NCBI GenBank assembly: GCA_964646625.1
Contig: CAZYHC010000021.1
Coordinates: 1-64,000 of the forward strand
Direction of reading: 5' to 3'
Source: DAOULT01 sp964646625
Lineage (GTDB): Bacteria > Chloroflexota > Anaerolineae > CAZYHC01
Length of the DNA: 64,000 nucleotides
Shown: piece by piece, positions 1 to 8,069 of the stretch
Position numbering within the stretch: the stretch's first letter is position 1
Layout: every line of letters begins with the position of its first letter
Notes under the pieces: model-generated
The model's input: only the letters and a program-made list of their open reading frames with translations
Database searches by the model: none
Told to the model about the DNA's origin: nothing
Made by a program: the position numbers and the translations under genes

Positions 1-64
1 TGGCCTGGCCTCTGGAGGTGGCTCAGAACCATGTCCCCAACCAGTGACGCTCACCGCCATCCCG

Positions 65-93
65 TTGACTCCACCTTTCGGATGTGATACAAT
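65..93 (+). promoter_or_regulatory. Sigma-70-type promoter for the RraA-like gene
   Basis: TTGACT (65-70) and TACAAT (88-93) are separated by exactly 17 bp. The match to the primary-sigma consensus is good and the strand suits the gene that starts at 186. Transcription would begin near position 100, leaving a leader of about 85 nt. Seen directly; promoter activity is inferred. Confidence 0.6.
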
Positions 94-185
94 GGAGCGC
101 AGGAGCCGATGTGGATTGTGGTCACGGATGGCCCCAAATTACGGCGCTCCTGTCACAATCCCTGACTTTCGAAAGGAGTCGATCG

Positions 186-884
186 ATGACAGAACAACTG
201 AGCCCTGAGCAAATAGAAGCATTGAAAGCGATAGATACCCCTACTGTTTGCAATGCCATAGAGAAATTTGGCGTGCGCGGGCGAGTGGAAGGCTTTTTGG
301 GCATGGACATTCGCTGCCTGTCGCCAGAGTTGGGCACTATGGTTGGTTATGCGATCACCGTTACCGTAGATTCGACTACCCCGGACGTGCCCCAGACCAA
401 AGAAGCGTGGCACGCCTGGCTGAGAGCGATGGAAGCCTCTCCCAAACCGGGCGTTCTGGTGCTCAAGGACGTTGGCCCACAGCCGCGCAAGTCTGCACAC
501 TTAGGCGAGGTCATGGGTACAACCGCCAGACGCCTGGGCGTCATCGGGGTCGTCAGCGATGGGGGACTGCGTGACATCCTGGAGCTCAGGCACCTGGGAC
601 TTCACTGCTTCGGCCCGGGCTTGGTGCCTTCTCACGGCAACCCGCGCCTGATCGAAGTCAACCTTCCAGTAGAAATTGATGGGGTACGCATCGAACCAGG
701 CCACCTGCTGCATGGGGACCTCAACGGAGTGACCACCATCCCGCTTTCGATTGCCGCCAAAGTTGTCGAGGTGGCTGCCCGTGTGCGTGAAGAAGAGGCG
801 CAATTGATGGCCTACATCCACAGCCCTGATTTCACCGTTGAAGGCGTTTTCCAACGCACCATTTCGCGCCGAAAACTAGCCTGA
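186..884 (+). CDS. RraA-like / HMG-aldolase-family protein
   Basis: A 232-residue protein of the RraA / dimethylmenaquinone-methyltransferase-like family, which includes metal-dependent 4-hydroxy-4-methyl-2-oxoglutarate (HMG) aldolases and RNase E regulators. The family signature VVSDGGLRD lies at residues 122-130, with the Arg-Asp pair at 129-130 that binds metal and substrate in the aldolases, and a LGEVM segment at 106-110. The ATG at 186 is chosen because AAGGAG lies 8 nt upstream; a longer reading from 84 starts inside the promoter. The next gene has its own promoter, so this is probably a single-gene unit. True RraA activity is doubtful; a catabolic aldolase or decarboxylase role is more likely, but the substrate cannot be read from sequence. 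Confidence 0.85.
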   Translation: MTEQLSPEQIEALKAIDTPTVCNAIEKFGVRGRVEGFLGMDIRCLSPELGTMVGYAITVTVDSTTPDVPQTKEAWHAWLRAMEASPKPGVLVLKDVGPQPRKSAHLGEVMGTTARRLGVIGVVSDGGLRDILELRHLGLHCFGPGLVPSHGNPRLIEVNLPVEIDGVRIEPGHLLHGDLNGVTTIPLSIAAKVVEVAARVREEEAQLMAYIHSPDFTVEGVFQRTISRRKLA

Positions 885-923
885 ATTGGGGCCAATCATA
901 CTGAATAGCGTCCGTGATCCACC

Positions 924-952
924 TTGCCAATTCTGGCAGAGTATGGTATCAT
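924..952 (+). promoter_or_regulatory. Promoter for the peptidase / peptide-importer operon
   Basis: TTGCCA (924-929), a 17-bp spacer and TATCAT (947-952). TGG directly before the -10 makes it an extended -10 element. The predicted start is near 960, about 85 nt before the TTG start of the M28 peptidase. No strong terminator separates it from the preceding gene. Confidence 0.55.
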
Positions 953-1044
953 ATGTCCGACTCCAGACAGGGAGGTTGATCTGCGTGAGGTTTTGTGAAC
1001 GATCAGAGTATAAATAATATGGACCGAAAGAAAGGAGGAATATT

Positions 1045-2178
1045 TTGAAGATTCTGGAACACCTGGCCGTCGGGATCGGCGATCGCATCGCCGGTAAGCC
1101 CGGCGCGGCCAAGGCTGGCGACTATCTGGCTGACAAGTTCGCTGACCTGGGGTTGGAGGTGGAATTTCAGGAGTTCAAGTTCGTTTCCTGGGAGTTGGAT
1201 AGCCCCCCCACTCTACATATTCATTCGCCTGTCGAGGAGGAAATCGCCGTCGGGCCCATGCCCTACACCGACTCGACGCCGGACGAAGGGGCGACGGGCT
1301 ACCTCAAACGCATCGGCACGGCCCACGTCGTTCCCGGCCTCTTTGAGTGGCCCAAATACGCCGTGATGGGGGAGGAGGGCCGCGAGCTGGCTTACCTGCT
1401 GGGGCACATAGATGGGAAGGCTATCCCCATGCCCAACCAGCAACCCATGTTCATGTCCCCCCAGGGCATCATCTCCGAAGCCGACCACCTGCGCATCGAG
1501 CAATGGCTGACAGAGGGTGAGGTCAAGGTCCGGTTCAGGAGTATAGGGCGTTATGTGCCGGGGTATAAGGGGCGGAACGTCATCGCCACGTTGCCGGGGG
1601 AAAGTGAGGAAACGGTCGTGGTTTGCGCCCACTATGACTCCGCTCTGGGCACCTCCGGGGCGGTGGACAATGCCTCCGGCGTCCAGGCCCTCTATGACAC
1701 GGCCTGCCGTATCGTGGCGGCCAAACCGGAGCGCACCTTCCGCTTCATCGCCTTCGACGCCGAGGAGTGGGGCCTGCTGGGCTCCGAATTCTACGTTAAC
1801 GAGGCCAAAACCCGGGGGCAATTGGATAAGATCAAAGCCTGCATCAATCTAGACTCGGTAGGCATCGGCGACACGATGTTCTGCTGGGTAGGGCCGGACT
1901 TTTTCCATGGTCAGGTAGATCAAATTCTCCAACGGCTGGGGATCAAGGAGGAGTTCAAAGTGGATTACTCCAAACCTCTGTCCGGGTCTGACCACTACCA
2001 TTTCTGGACGGAAGGCATTCCGGTGGTTATGATCTTCTTCTGGCCCTACGAAGCCTATCACCTGCCGGCCGATACCTTTGACATCATAGACCCCCATGTA
2101 ACCAGGACGGCTACTGAGATAGCCTTTGAGATCGCCACCATCTTAATGAGGGCGGAAACCCGCCAGGGCGCGGGATAA
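1045..2178 (+). CDS. M28-family zinc metallopeptidase
   Basis: A 377-residue aminopeptidase-like protein. The co-catalytic zinc ligands of family M28 are visible: HYD at 196-198, Asp208 in DNASG, the Glu pair at 240-241 in FDAEEWG, Asp270 in NLDSVG, and His317 in SGSDHYHF. No signal peptide is seen, so it probably acts in the cytoplasm. The TTG start at 1045 is supported by AAAGGAGG at 1031-1038, 7 nt upstream. The binding protein of a peptide importer follows 61 bp later, so the likely job is hydrolysis of imported peptides. The segment between residues 50 and 165 is an insertion or cap domain of unclear role. Family assignment is firm; substrate is unknown. Confidence 0.9.
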   Translation: MKILEHLAVGIGDRIAGKPGAAKAGDYLADKFADLGLEVEFQEFKFVSWELDSPPTLHIHSPVEEEIAVGPMPYTDSTPDEGATGYLKRIGTAHVVPGLFEWPKYAVMGEEGRELAYLLGHIDGKAIPMPNQQPMFMSPQGIISEADHLRIEQWLTEGEVKVRFRSIGRYVPGYKGRNVIATLPGESEETVVVCAHYDSALGTSGAVDNASGVQALYDTACRIVAAKPERTFRFIAFDAEEWGLLGSEFYVNEAKTRGQLDKIKACINLDSVGIGDTMFCWVGPDFFHGQVDQILQRLGIKEEFKVDYSKPLSGSDHYHFWTEGIPVVMIFFWPYEAYHLPADTFDIIDPHVTRTATEIAFEIATILMRAETRQGAG

Positions 2179-2239
2179 TCACGTGGGACGGATACCACAT
2201 CCGCCGCTAAACTATTCTCACAAAAAGAGGAGGAAAAGC

Positions 2240-3832
2240 ATGAAAAAGAAAAGAATGTTGTGGTTATTTGTGTTCATGGTCGTGGCCCTGCTGCCAGGCA
2301 TGGTCTCGGCCGCTCCCCCGGAAATGGGAGGCACGGCGGTGGTGGCCATCGCCGCCGATCCGCGAGCCATCGATCCGGCCTTCGCCTACGACTTCGACAC
2401 CAACCCGGTGGTGACTCAGATCAGCGAGGGCCTGCTCAAGATCGACGCCGAAGGCAATCTACAACCCCTCCTGGCCGAGAGTTGGGAGAATCCCGATCCC
2501 TTGACCTTCATCTACCACATCCGACAGGGAGTGAAATTCCACAACGGCGAGGAGATGAGCGTTGAGGACGCGATCTTCAGCCTGGAGCGGATCCGCGATC
2601 CCGAACTGGCCTCCTATCTGGCCTGGATGTTCGACAACGTGGACACCATCGAGAAAACTGGCGACTGGGAGGTCACCGTCAAGCTCAAAGCCTTTGACGC
2701 CAGTTGGAAATACGTCCCGGCCACGGCCGCCGGGCACGTCCTCAACAAGAAGTGGGCCGAGGAGGTGGGCGACAAGGTGGGCGCCGCCGACACCGGCCTG
2801 GTGGGCACCGGCCCCTTCAAGTTCGTGAGCTGGGCTCCCGGCAACGAGGTGGTCATCGACCGTTTCGACGACTACTGGGACAAGGCCAGCGGGGGGCCCT
2901 ACCTGGATCAGGTCATCTACAAAGTCTTGCCCGAGGCCAATACTCGCGTGGCTGGCCTGGAGACAGGCGAGATCGACATCACCATAGGTAGCATTCCCCT
3001 CGACCTCCTGCCCGTCGTGGAGGGTATGGACAACCTGGTGGTCAAGACCTGCCCCAGCTACTTCAACGAGAACTTCTTCTTCAACTGCCAGCGCGAGCCT
3101 TTCAACGACCCCAAAGTCCGTCAGGCCATTAACTACGCCCTGGATAAGGACACCCTCTTTAACGAGCTGGTCGGCTCTGGCGGCGATAAGCCCAAGAGTG
3201 TGCCTGTCGGGCCGGCGATGTGGACCTACGCCAAGGATCTATGGGAGGCGGCTTACGAGGAGTTGCCCGACTACGCCTACGATCTGGAGAAGGCCAAGGA
3301 AGTCCTGGCCGAGTCCAGCGTGCCCGACGGGTTCGAAGCCACCATCACCGTCAACCCTGAGCCTCTGTACCTCAACACCGCCCTGGCCCTTCAGGATGCG
3401 GTCAAGCCGCTGGGCATTGACCTGGCCATCGAAAAGATCACCCTGGAGGAACGCTACGAGATTCAGTGGAACGCCGAGCGCAACTACGACATCATCCCCG
3501 TCATCTGGGGCGCGGATTTCCCTGATCCGCTGGGCAACCTGATCCCCATCTTCCACTCCTCCGGCGTGGGGGACGGCGGCAACAACTTCGGCAACTACAT
3601 CAACCCGGCAGTGGACGAGCTTTTCGACCAGGCTATGGCCGAGCCGGATGACACCGAGCGGGCCAAGCTGCTGATCGAGGCCACGAAGATCATCGCCGAG
3701 GACAGCCCTCTGATCGTCATCCACCTGGTCAAGATCATCATGCCCATGAATACGCGCCTGACCGGCTATGAGCCGGTGCCGCTCTGGTTCTGGGATCCCT
3801 TCATGAAAGATATCCACCTGACCGGGGAGTGA
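2240..3832 (+). CDS. Peptide ABC transporter substrate-binding protein (SBP_bac_5)
   Basis: A 530-residue extracellular solute-binding protein of the DppA/OppA family. Residues 1-24 form a signal peptide: four Lys/Arg, a hydrophobic core, and a probable signal peptidase I site after VSA. The mature part has the family features GTAVVAIAADPRAIDPAF, LAESWENPDPLTFIYHIR and VRQAINYALDK. ATG at 2240 is preferred over an upstream ATG at 2183 because GAGGAGG lies just before it and the signal peptide begins there. There is no lipobox Cys, so nothing visible anchors it to the membrane. Two permeases and two ATPases follow, making a complete importer. A strong inverted repeat follows the stop and may favour expression of this gene over the membrane components. 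Confidence 0.92.
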   Translation: MKKKRMLWLFVFMVVALLPGMVSAAPPEMGGTAVVAIAADPRAIDPAFAYDFDTNPVVTQISEGLLKIDAEGNLQPLLAESWENPDPLTFIYHIRQGVKFHNGEEMSVEDAIFSLERIRDPELASYLAWMFDNVDTIEKTGDWEVTVKLKAFDASWKYVPATAAGHVLNKKWAEEVGDKVGAADTGLVGTGPFKFVSWAPGNEVVIDRFDDYWDKASGGPYLDQVIYKVLPEANTRVAGLETGEIDITIGSIPLDLLPVVEGMDNLVVKTCPSYFNENFFFNCQREPFNDPKVRQAINYALDKDTLFNELVGSGGDKPKSVPVGPAMWTYAKDLWEAAYEELPDYAYDLEKAKEVLAESSVPDGFEATITVNPEPLYLNTALALQDAVKPLGIDLAIEKITLEERYEIQWNAERNYDIIPVIWGADFPDPLGNLIPIFHSSGVGDGGNNFGNYINPAVDELFDQAMAEPDDTERAKLLIEATKIIAEDSPLIVIHLVKIIMPMNTRLTGYEPVPLWFWDPFMKDIHLTGE

Positions 3833-3856
3833 TAGCGGGCACATTTTTAGAACGTA

Positions 3857-3890
3857 AGGTGCCTGGCACTTCCGAAAGTGCCAGGCACCT
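3857..3890 (+). repeat. Perfect 15-bp inverted repeat (REP-like palindrome)
   Basis: Arms 3857-3871 (AGGTGCCTGGCACTT) and 3876-3890 are perfectly complementary around a CCGA loop. The hairpin sits 25 bp after the binding-protein stop and 60 bp before the permease start, inside an operon. There is no following T-run, so a classic intrinsic terminator is unlikely. A role in mRNA stabilisation of the binding-protein transcript, or a dispersed REP-type element, fits better. A degenerate copy lies at 55009-55038. Confidence 0.85.
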
Positions 3891-3949
3891 ATCAAAAGTC
3901 ATTATGGTTCGCGGAATTCGCCCCATTCGGCCTTTGTGGAAAGGTTCCC

Positions 3950-4906
3950 ATGCTTCGTTACGCGCTTAACCGATTGCTGTTGATGATCCCCATCCTGTTC
4001 TTCGTCTCGATCATCATTTTCCTCATGGTTCACCTGGCCCCTGGCGACCCGGCCAAAATCATGGTGGCCGGCCGGCGCACCACTGCTGAGACCCTGGCCA
4101 ATATCCGGGCCAGATACCACCTGGATGAGCCGCTGCCCGTGCAATACGTCCTGTGGCTCAACGATGTCCTACACGGCGACCTGGGTACGAGCTTCCGCCT
4201 CAAACAGGACGTCATGCCCCTTATTCTGAATCGGTTGCCCCTGACCCTCAAACTGGTGCTGGGCAGCACGGCCATCACCATCCTGATCGGCCTGCCCCTG
4301 GGCATCCTCTCGGCTGTTTACAAGAACTCGTGGGTTGACTATCTGGCCTCCTTCGTAGCCATGCTGGGGGTCTCGGCCCCCGTCTTCTTCAGCGGGGTGC
4401 TGGCTATCCTGATCTTTGCTTATAAGCTGCACTGGCTGCCGGCCTTCGGGGCGGGCAAGGGTCTGGCGGAGGAGATTCGCCACCTGATCATGCCCTGCGT
4501 GGTGCTGGGTTTGAGCATGGTGGCCCTCACTTCACGGATGTCCCGCTCCAGCATGTTGGAGGTGCTAGCCAGCGACTACATCGAAGCGGCCCGGGCCAAA
4601 GGTCTGCCGGGGCATACGGTGGTGGTCAAACACGCCTTGCGCAACGCCCTCATCCCCGTGGTGACGGTCACTGGCCTCCAGGTGGGCTTCCTGCTGGTGG
4701 GCGCCATGCTGGTGGAGCACACTTTCGGTTTGGGGGGATTGGGGAGCCTCCTCATCAACGGCGTCCAGAATCGCGATTACCCCCTGGTGCAAGGGGTGAC
4801 CCTGTTCATGGTGATAGCCTTTATCCTGATTAACCTGGTGGTCGATCTGCTCTATGGCGTCATTGACCCCCGCATACGCCTGGAGAGAGGGGGGCAGCGA
4901 GGATGA
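3950..4906 (+). CDS. dppB: Peptide ABC transporter permease, DppB type
   Basis: A 318-residue inner-membrane permease with about six hydrophobic segments. It opens with MLRYALNRLLLMIPILFFVS, typical of DppB/OppB. The coupling-helix motif that contacts the ATPase is seen near residues 219-227 (YIEAARAKG), and the conserved LAPGDPA lies near residue 30. ATG at 3950 is chosen with GGAAAGG upstream; an upstream in-frame ATG at 3878 lies inside the inverted repeat and adds a non-family extension. The last four bases overlap the start of the second permease (ATGA), so translation is probably coupled. It forms the transmembrane pore with the next gene product. Confidence 0.93.
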   Translation: MLRYALNRLLLMIPILFFVSIIIFLMVHLAPGDPAKIMVAGRRTTAETLANIRARYHLDEPLPVQYVLWLNDVLHGDLGTSFRLKQDVMPLILNRLPLTLKLVLGSTAITILIGLPLGILSAVYKNSWVDYLASFVAMLGVSAPVFFSGVLAILIFAYKLHWLPAFGAGKGLAEEIRHLIMPCVVLGLSMVALTSRMSRSSMLEVLASDYIEAARAKGLPGHTVVVKHALRNALIPVVTVTGLQVGFLLVGAMLVEHTFGLGGLGSLLINGVQNRDYPLVQGVTLFMVIAFILINLVVDLLYGVIDPRIRLERGGQRG

Positions 4907-5796
4907 GCTCCCTGGAGGAAAAGCTAAAGTGGGCAGACCCAGAAGAGTTTTCATACACTCGTCCTCCCTTTTGGCGCTCGCCTTTCTTCCGCAACCGCCT
5001 GGCAGTGGTCAGCGGTATGTTCATCGTCCTCATCGTCCTGGCGGGGATCCTGGCTCCCCTCATCGCCCCCCACGATCCTAATGACCAGGACCTGACCCGC
5101 TCTCTTCAGGGAACTGGCTCCGAGTACCTGCTGGGCACCGATAAGCAGGGGCGCGATATCCTGAGCCGCATCATCTACGGCACGCGCACGGCCCTGCTCA
5201 GTGCCTTGATGGTGGTCATCCTCTCCGAGTTCATCGGCGTGCCACTCGGTCTGATCTCGGGCTACTACGGGGGCTTCATTGACAACCTGATCATGCGGGC
5301 CTGGGATATCCTCCTGTCCTTCCCCTCCCTGCTTCTGGTCATCCTCATCGTAGCGGCTTTTGGGCGGGGGCTGTCCAGTGCGGTCGTGGCCCTGAGCATC
5401 GTCTATGTGCCCATGATCTCCCGCGTGGTGCGCAGCGCGGCCCTGGTGGAGCGCGAGCTGGACTACGTGGAGGCCGCCCGGGCCATTGGCTACCCCGACA
5501 GACGCATCATCTTCCGCCACGTCCTGCCCAACTGTCTTTCCCCCATTCTGGTGCAGTCCACCATAGACCTGGCCTACGCCATCCTGGACATCGCCGCGCT
5601 CAGCTTCCTGGGGCTGGGCATCCAGCCGCCTACGTCCGATTGGGGCTCGATGCTGGCTGAAGGGCTCAGTTATCTCTACCTGTCTCCTAATGCCTCGTTG
5701 GCCGCGGGCTTTGCCATCATGATCACCGTCATCGCCTTCAACCTCTTCGGCGACGGCCTGCGCGCCCAGTTCGACCCCCGCCAGAGGGAGATTTAG
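4903..5796 (+). CDS. dppC: Peptide ABC transporter permease, DppC type
   Basis: A 297-residue permease paired with the preceding DppB-type protein. An N-terminal cytoplasmic tail (residues 1-30) ends in FFRNRLA before the first membrane segment, as in DppC/OppC, and the loop LGTDKQGRDILSR near residue 75 is characteristic. The coupling motif VEAARAIGYP lies near 188-197. It starts with an ATGA overlap with the upstream permease, and the first ATPase follows 13 bp later. Substrate class (di- or oligopeptide) cannot be fixed from sequence; the M28 peptidase upstream favours peptides. Confidence 0.93.
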   Translation: MSSLEEKLKWADPEEFSYTRPPFWRSPFFRNRLAVVSGMFIVLIVLAGILAPLIAPHDPNDQDLTRSLQGTGSEYLLGTDKQGRDILSRIIYGTRTALLSALMVVILSEFIGVPLGLISGYYGGFIDNLIMRAWDILLSFPSLLLVILIVAAFGRGLSSAVVALSIVYVPMISRVVRSAALVERELDYVEAARAIGYPDRRIIFRHVLPNCLSPILVQSTIDLAYAILDIAALSFLGLGIQPPTSDWGSMLAEGLSYLYLSPNASLAAGFAIMITVIAFNLFGDGLRAQFDPRQREI

Positions 5797-5809
5797 CGGA
5801 GATTTAGTT

Positions 5810-6796
5810 ATGAACCAGGCCCCTTTGTTGCAAGTCAGCGAGATGACCACTACCTTCCGCACCGGGCGCGGCCGGCTGACGGCGGTGGACAGCATATCCT
5901 TCCACATCGATTGTGGAGAGCGGGTCGGGCTGGTGGGAGAGAGCGGCTGTGGCAAGAGCGTGACCTCGCGCTCCATTATGCGCCTGGTGCCCATTCCTCC
6001 GGGGCGGGTGGAGGGCAGCATCTACTTTGCGGGCGAGGAATTGCTGGACAAGACGGAGAGCGAGATGCAACGGGTGCGGGGGGAGAAGATTTCCATGATC
6101 TTTCAGGACCCTATGACCTGCCTCAACCCCGTCTACTCTATCGGGGAGCAGGTGGCCGAGACGCTGCGCTTTCACCGTGACCTGTCCCGCACAGAGGCCC
6201 AGGCCCAGGCCATGACCTTGCTGGAGCAGGTGGGGCTTCCCCAGGCGGCCAAACGCCTGCATTCTTATCCTCACGAGTTGAGCGGGGGCATGCGCCAGCG
6301 GGTGATGATCGCTATTGCCATTGCCTGTCGCCCGGCCCTGCTCATCGCCGATGAGCCGACCACCGCCCTGGACGTGACCATCCAGGCCCAGATATTAGAA
6401 CTGATGAAGGAACTAAACGCCGAGCACGGGATGTCCATCCTGTTCATCACTCACGACCTGGGGGTCATCGCCGAGATGTGTGAGCGCGTGCTGGTCATGT
6501 ACGCCGGGCAGATCGTGGAAAGCGCCCCCATCTATGACCTCTTCGACCGCCCCCTGCATCCCTATACCCTGGGCCTCATGGCCTGCATTCCTAAACTCGA
6601 CGAGAGGAAGGAGCGACTCCAGCCCATTGACGGCGCCCCCCCTGACCTGGTTCGACGACCGCCGGGCTGTCTTTTTCATCCCCGCTGCCTCTACGCGCGG
6701 GAACGCTGTCGGGCAGAGAGGCCGCTGCTGCGCCCGGCAGGGCCGGAACACCTCTCGGCCTGTCATTTCTTCGAGGAGCTGTTGCACGGTGACTGA
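5810..6796 (+). CDS. dppD: Peptide ABC transporter ATPase, DppD type
   Basis: A 328-residue ATP-binding subunit. Walker A GESGCGKS is at 43-50, the Q-loop glutamine at 99 (FQDP), signature LSGGM at 157-161, Walker B LLIADEP at 177-183 and the switch His at 215. The C-terminal extension specific to oligopeptide/dipeptide ATPases carries conserved cysteines (GCLFHPRC, RC, C near the end) that in relatives bind an Fe-S cluster or metal. ATG at 5810 is preceded by GGAG. The second ATPase starts inside the last codons, an 8-nt overlap. Confidence 0.94.
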   Translation: MNQAPLLQVSEMTTTFRTGRGRLTAVDSISFHIDCGERVGLVGESGCGKSVTSRSIMRLVPIPPGRVEGSIYFAGEELLDKTESEMQRVRGEKISMIFQDPMTCLNPVYSIGEQVAETLRFHRDLSRTEAQAQAMTLLEQVGLPQAAKRLHSYPHELSGGMRQRVMIAIAIACRPALLIADEPTTALDVTIQAQILELMKELNAEHGMSILFITHDLGVIAEMCERVLVMYAGQIVESAPIYDLFDRPLHPYTLGLMACIPKLDERKERLQPIDGAPPDLVRRPPGCLFHPRCLYARERCRAERPLLRPAGPEHLSACHFFEELLHGD

Positions 6797-7817
6797 AACA
6801 CGTGACCAGGCCAGTAGTAAAGATGTAAGTGGTTACTACCCCCTTCTGGAAGTGCGCGGGATCAGCCGATACTTCGAGCTGCGCCAGGATTGGTGGTCGC
6901 GGCTGCGAGGGCGGGCGGCAGAGTTCCTGCTGGCCGTAGACGAGGTCAGCTTTACCATTCCCCCACGCTCCACCTTCGCCCTGGTGGGGGAGTCGGGCTG
7001 TGGGAAATCCACCACCGGACGTTGCATCCTGCGCCTTATCGAACCCAGCGAGGGAGAGGTGCGCTACCAGGGCCAGAACATCCTCCGCCGGGAGGCGACG
7101 GCTATGCGTTCCCTCCGCCGGGAGATGCAGATCATCTTCCAGGACCCCTATTCCTCCCTCAACCCCCGCATGACCGTAGGCCAGATGTTGGGCGAGGTGC
7201 TAAATTTTCATCAGATTGGGGCCAGCCAGCAGGAGAGAAGGGAGAGGATCGAGCAGCTTATCCACCAGGTGGGACTAAATCGCCAGCACATAGACCGCTA
7301 CCCCCACGAGTTCAGCGGGGGACAGCGCCAGCGGGTGGGCATCGCCCGCGCTCTGGCGGTAGAACCCACCTTCATCGTGGCCGATGAGCCGGTATCGGCT
7401 TTGGATGTCTCCGTCCAGGCCCAGATTATCAATCTCCTCATGGACCTCCAGGACGAGTTCGGCCTGACTTATCTCTTCATCGCCCACGACCTCAGCGTGG
7501 TGCAGCACATCAGCGATGTGGTGGCCGTGATGTACCTCGGTCGCCTGGTAGAACAGGCCCCCACAGCAGAGCTTTTCGCCCACCCCCTGCACCCTTACAC
7601 CCAGGCGCTTTTGAGCGCCATCCCGCGCCCCGATCCCAGCGCCAGGCAGGAGAGGATTATCCTCCAGGGTGAGCTGCCTTCTCCCGTCGGACGCTTCCCC
7701 GGCTGTCATTTCCACACCCGCTGTCGATTCGCCATGCCTGTCTGCGAAAGCGAAAGGCCCTCCTGGAAACACCACCAGGACGAACACTACGTCAGTTGCT
7801 GGTTGTACGATCAGTAA
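6789..7817 (+). CDS. dppF: Peptide ABC transporter ATPase, DppF type
   Basis: A 342-residue ATPase, partner of the DppD-type subunit. Walker A GESGCGKST is at 67-75, followed by FQDPYSSLNPR, signature FSGGQRQR, Walker B IVADEPVSALD and switch IAHDLSV. The C-terminal oligopeptide-type domain has paired cysteines (GCHFHTRC). The start is taken as GTG at 6789 because GAGGAG lies 10 nt upstream and family alignment begins soon after; the reading frame is open further upstream, but that part is the out-of-frame shadow of dppD. It has a longer insertion than dppD between the first strand and Walker A (DWWSRLRGR), usual for DppF. It ends the operon; no clear terminator hairpin follows. Confidence 0.93.
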   Translation: MTETRDQASSKDVSGYYPLLEVRGISRYFELRQDWWSRLRGRAAEFLLAVDEVSFTIPPRSTFALVGESGCGKSTTGRCILRLIEPSEGEVRYQGQNILRREATAMRSLRREMQIIFQDPYSSLNPRMTVGQMLGEVLNFHQIGASQQERRERIEQLIHQVGLNRQHIDRYPHEFSGGQRQRVGIARALAVEPTFIVADEPVSALDVSVQAQIINLLMDLQDEFGLTYLFIAHDLSVVQHISDVVAVMYLGRLVEQAPTAELFAHPLHPYTQALLSAIPRPDPSARQERIILQGELPSPVGRFPGCHFHTRCRFAMPVCESERPSWKHHQDEHYVSCWLYDQ

Positions 7818-7847
7818 GCCCCTGCTACCCCGTTCGGTCACCCCAAT

Positions 7848-7876
7848 TTGACTGATTCCCTTCGTCGATGTATAAT
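7848..7876 (+). promoter_or_regulatory. Strong sigma-70-type promoter for the first histidine kinase
   Basis: TTGACT (7848-7853), a 17-bp spacer and a perfect TATAAT (7871-7876), 190 bp before the kinase start. The leader between 7885 and 8069 contains no ORF or hairpin that I can support. No 11-bp tandem operator is present here, unlike the promoters at 11493 and 58317, so this kinase may be constitutive. Confidence 0.6.
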
Positions 7877-8069
7877 AGTTCATTGATGTATATGAATTTG
7901 TTACCCATCTCCGGTAATACTGACAGGCACGTCAACATCCTCCGCTCCAATATATGGTGCATACCAGAAAGTATTGGGCCCGAAGCTGGGTGATTGACCT
8001 TCTCACAATGGGAAGCTCTCCTGTACAATACAAGATGGAAATCTATACGCGATAGAAAGGAGCTAATTT

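Noticed and set aside
6480..6788. A longer N-terminus for the DppF-type ATPase
   Set aside because: This stretch is the out-of-frame shadow of the DppD gene, and a GTG with a good ribosome site lies at 6789.
7994..8029. TTGACC and TACAAT just upstream of the first histidine kinase as a second promoter
   Set aside because: The spacer is 24 bp, far too long; the TTGACT-17-TATAAT pair at 7848-7876 is much better.
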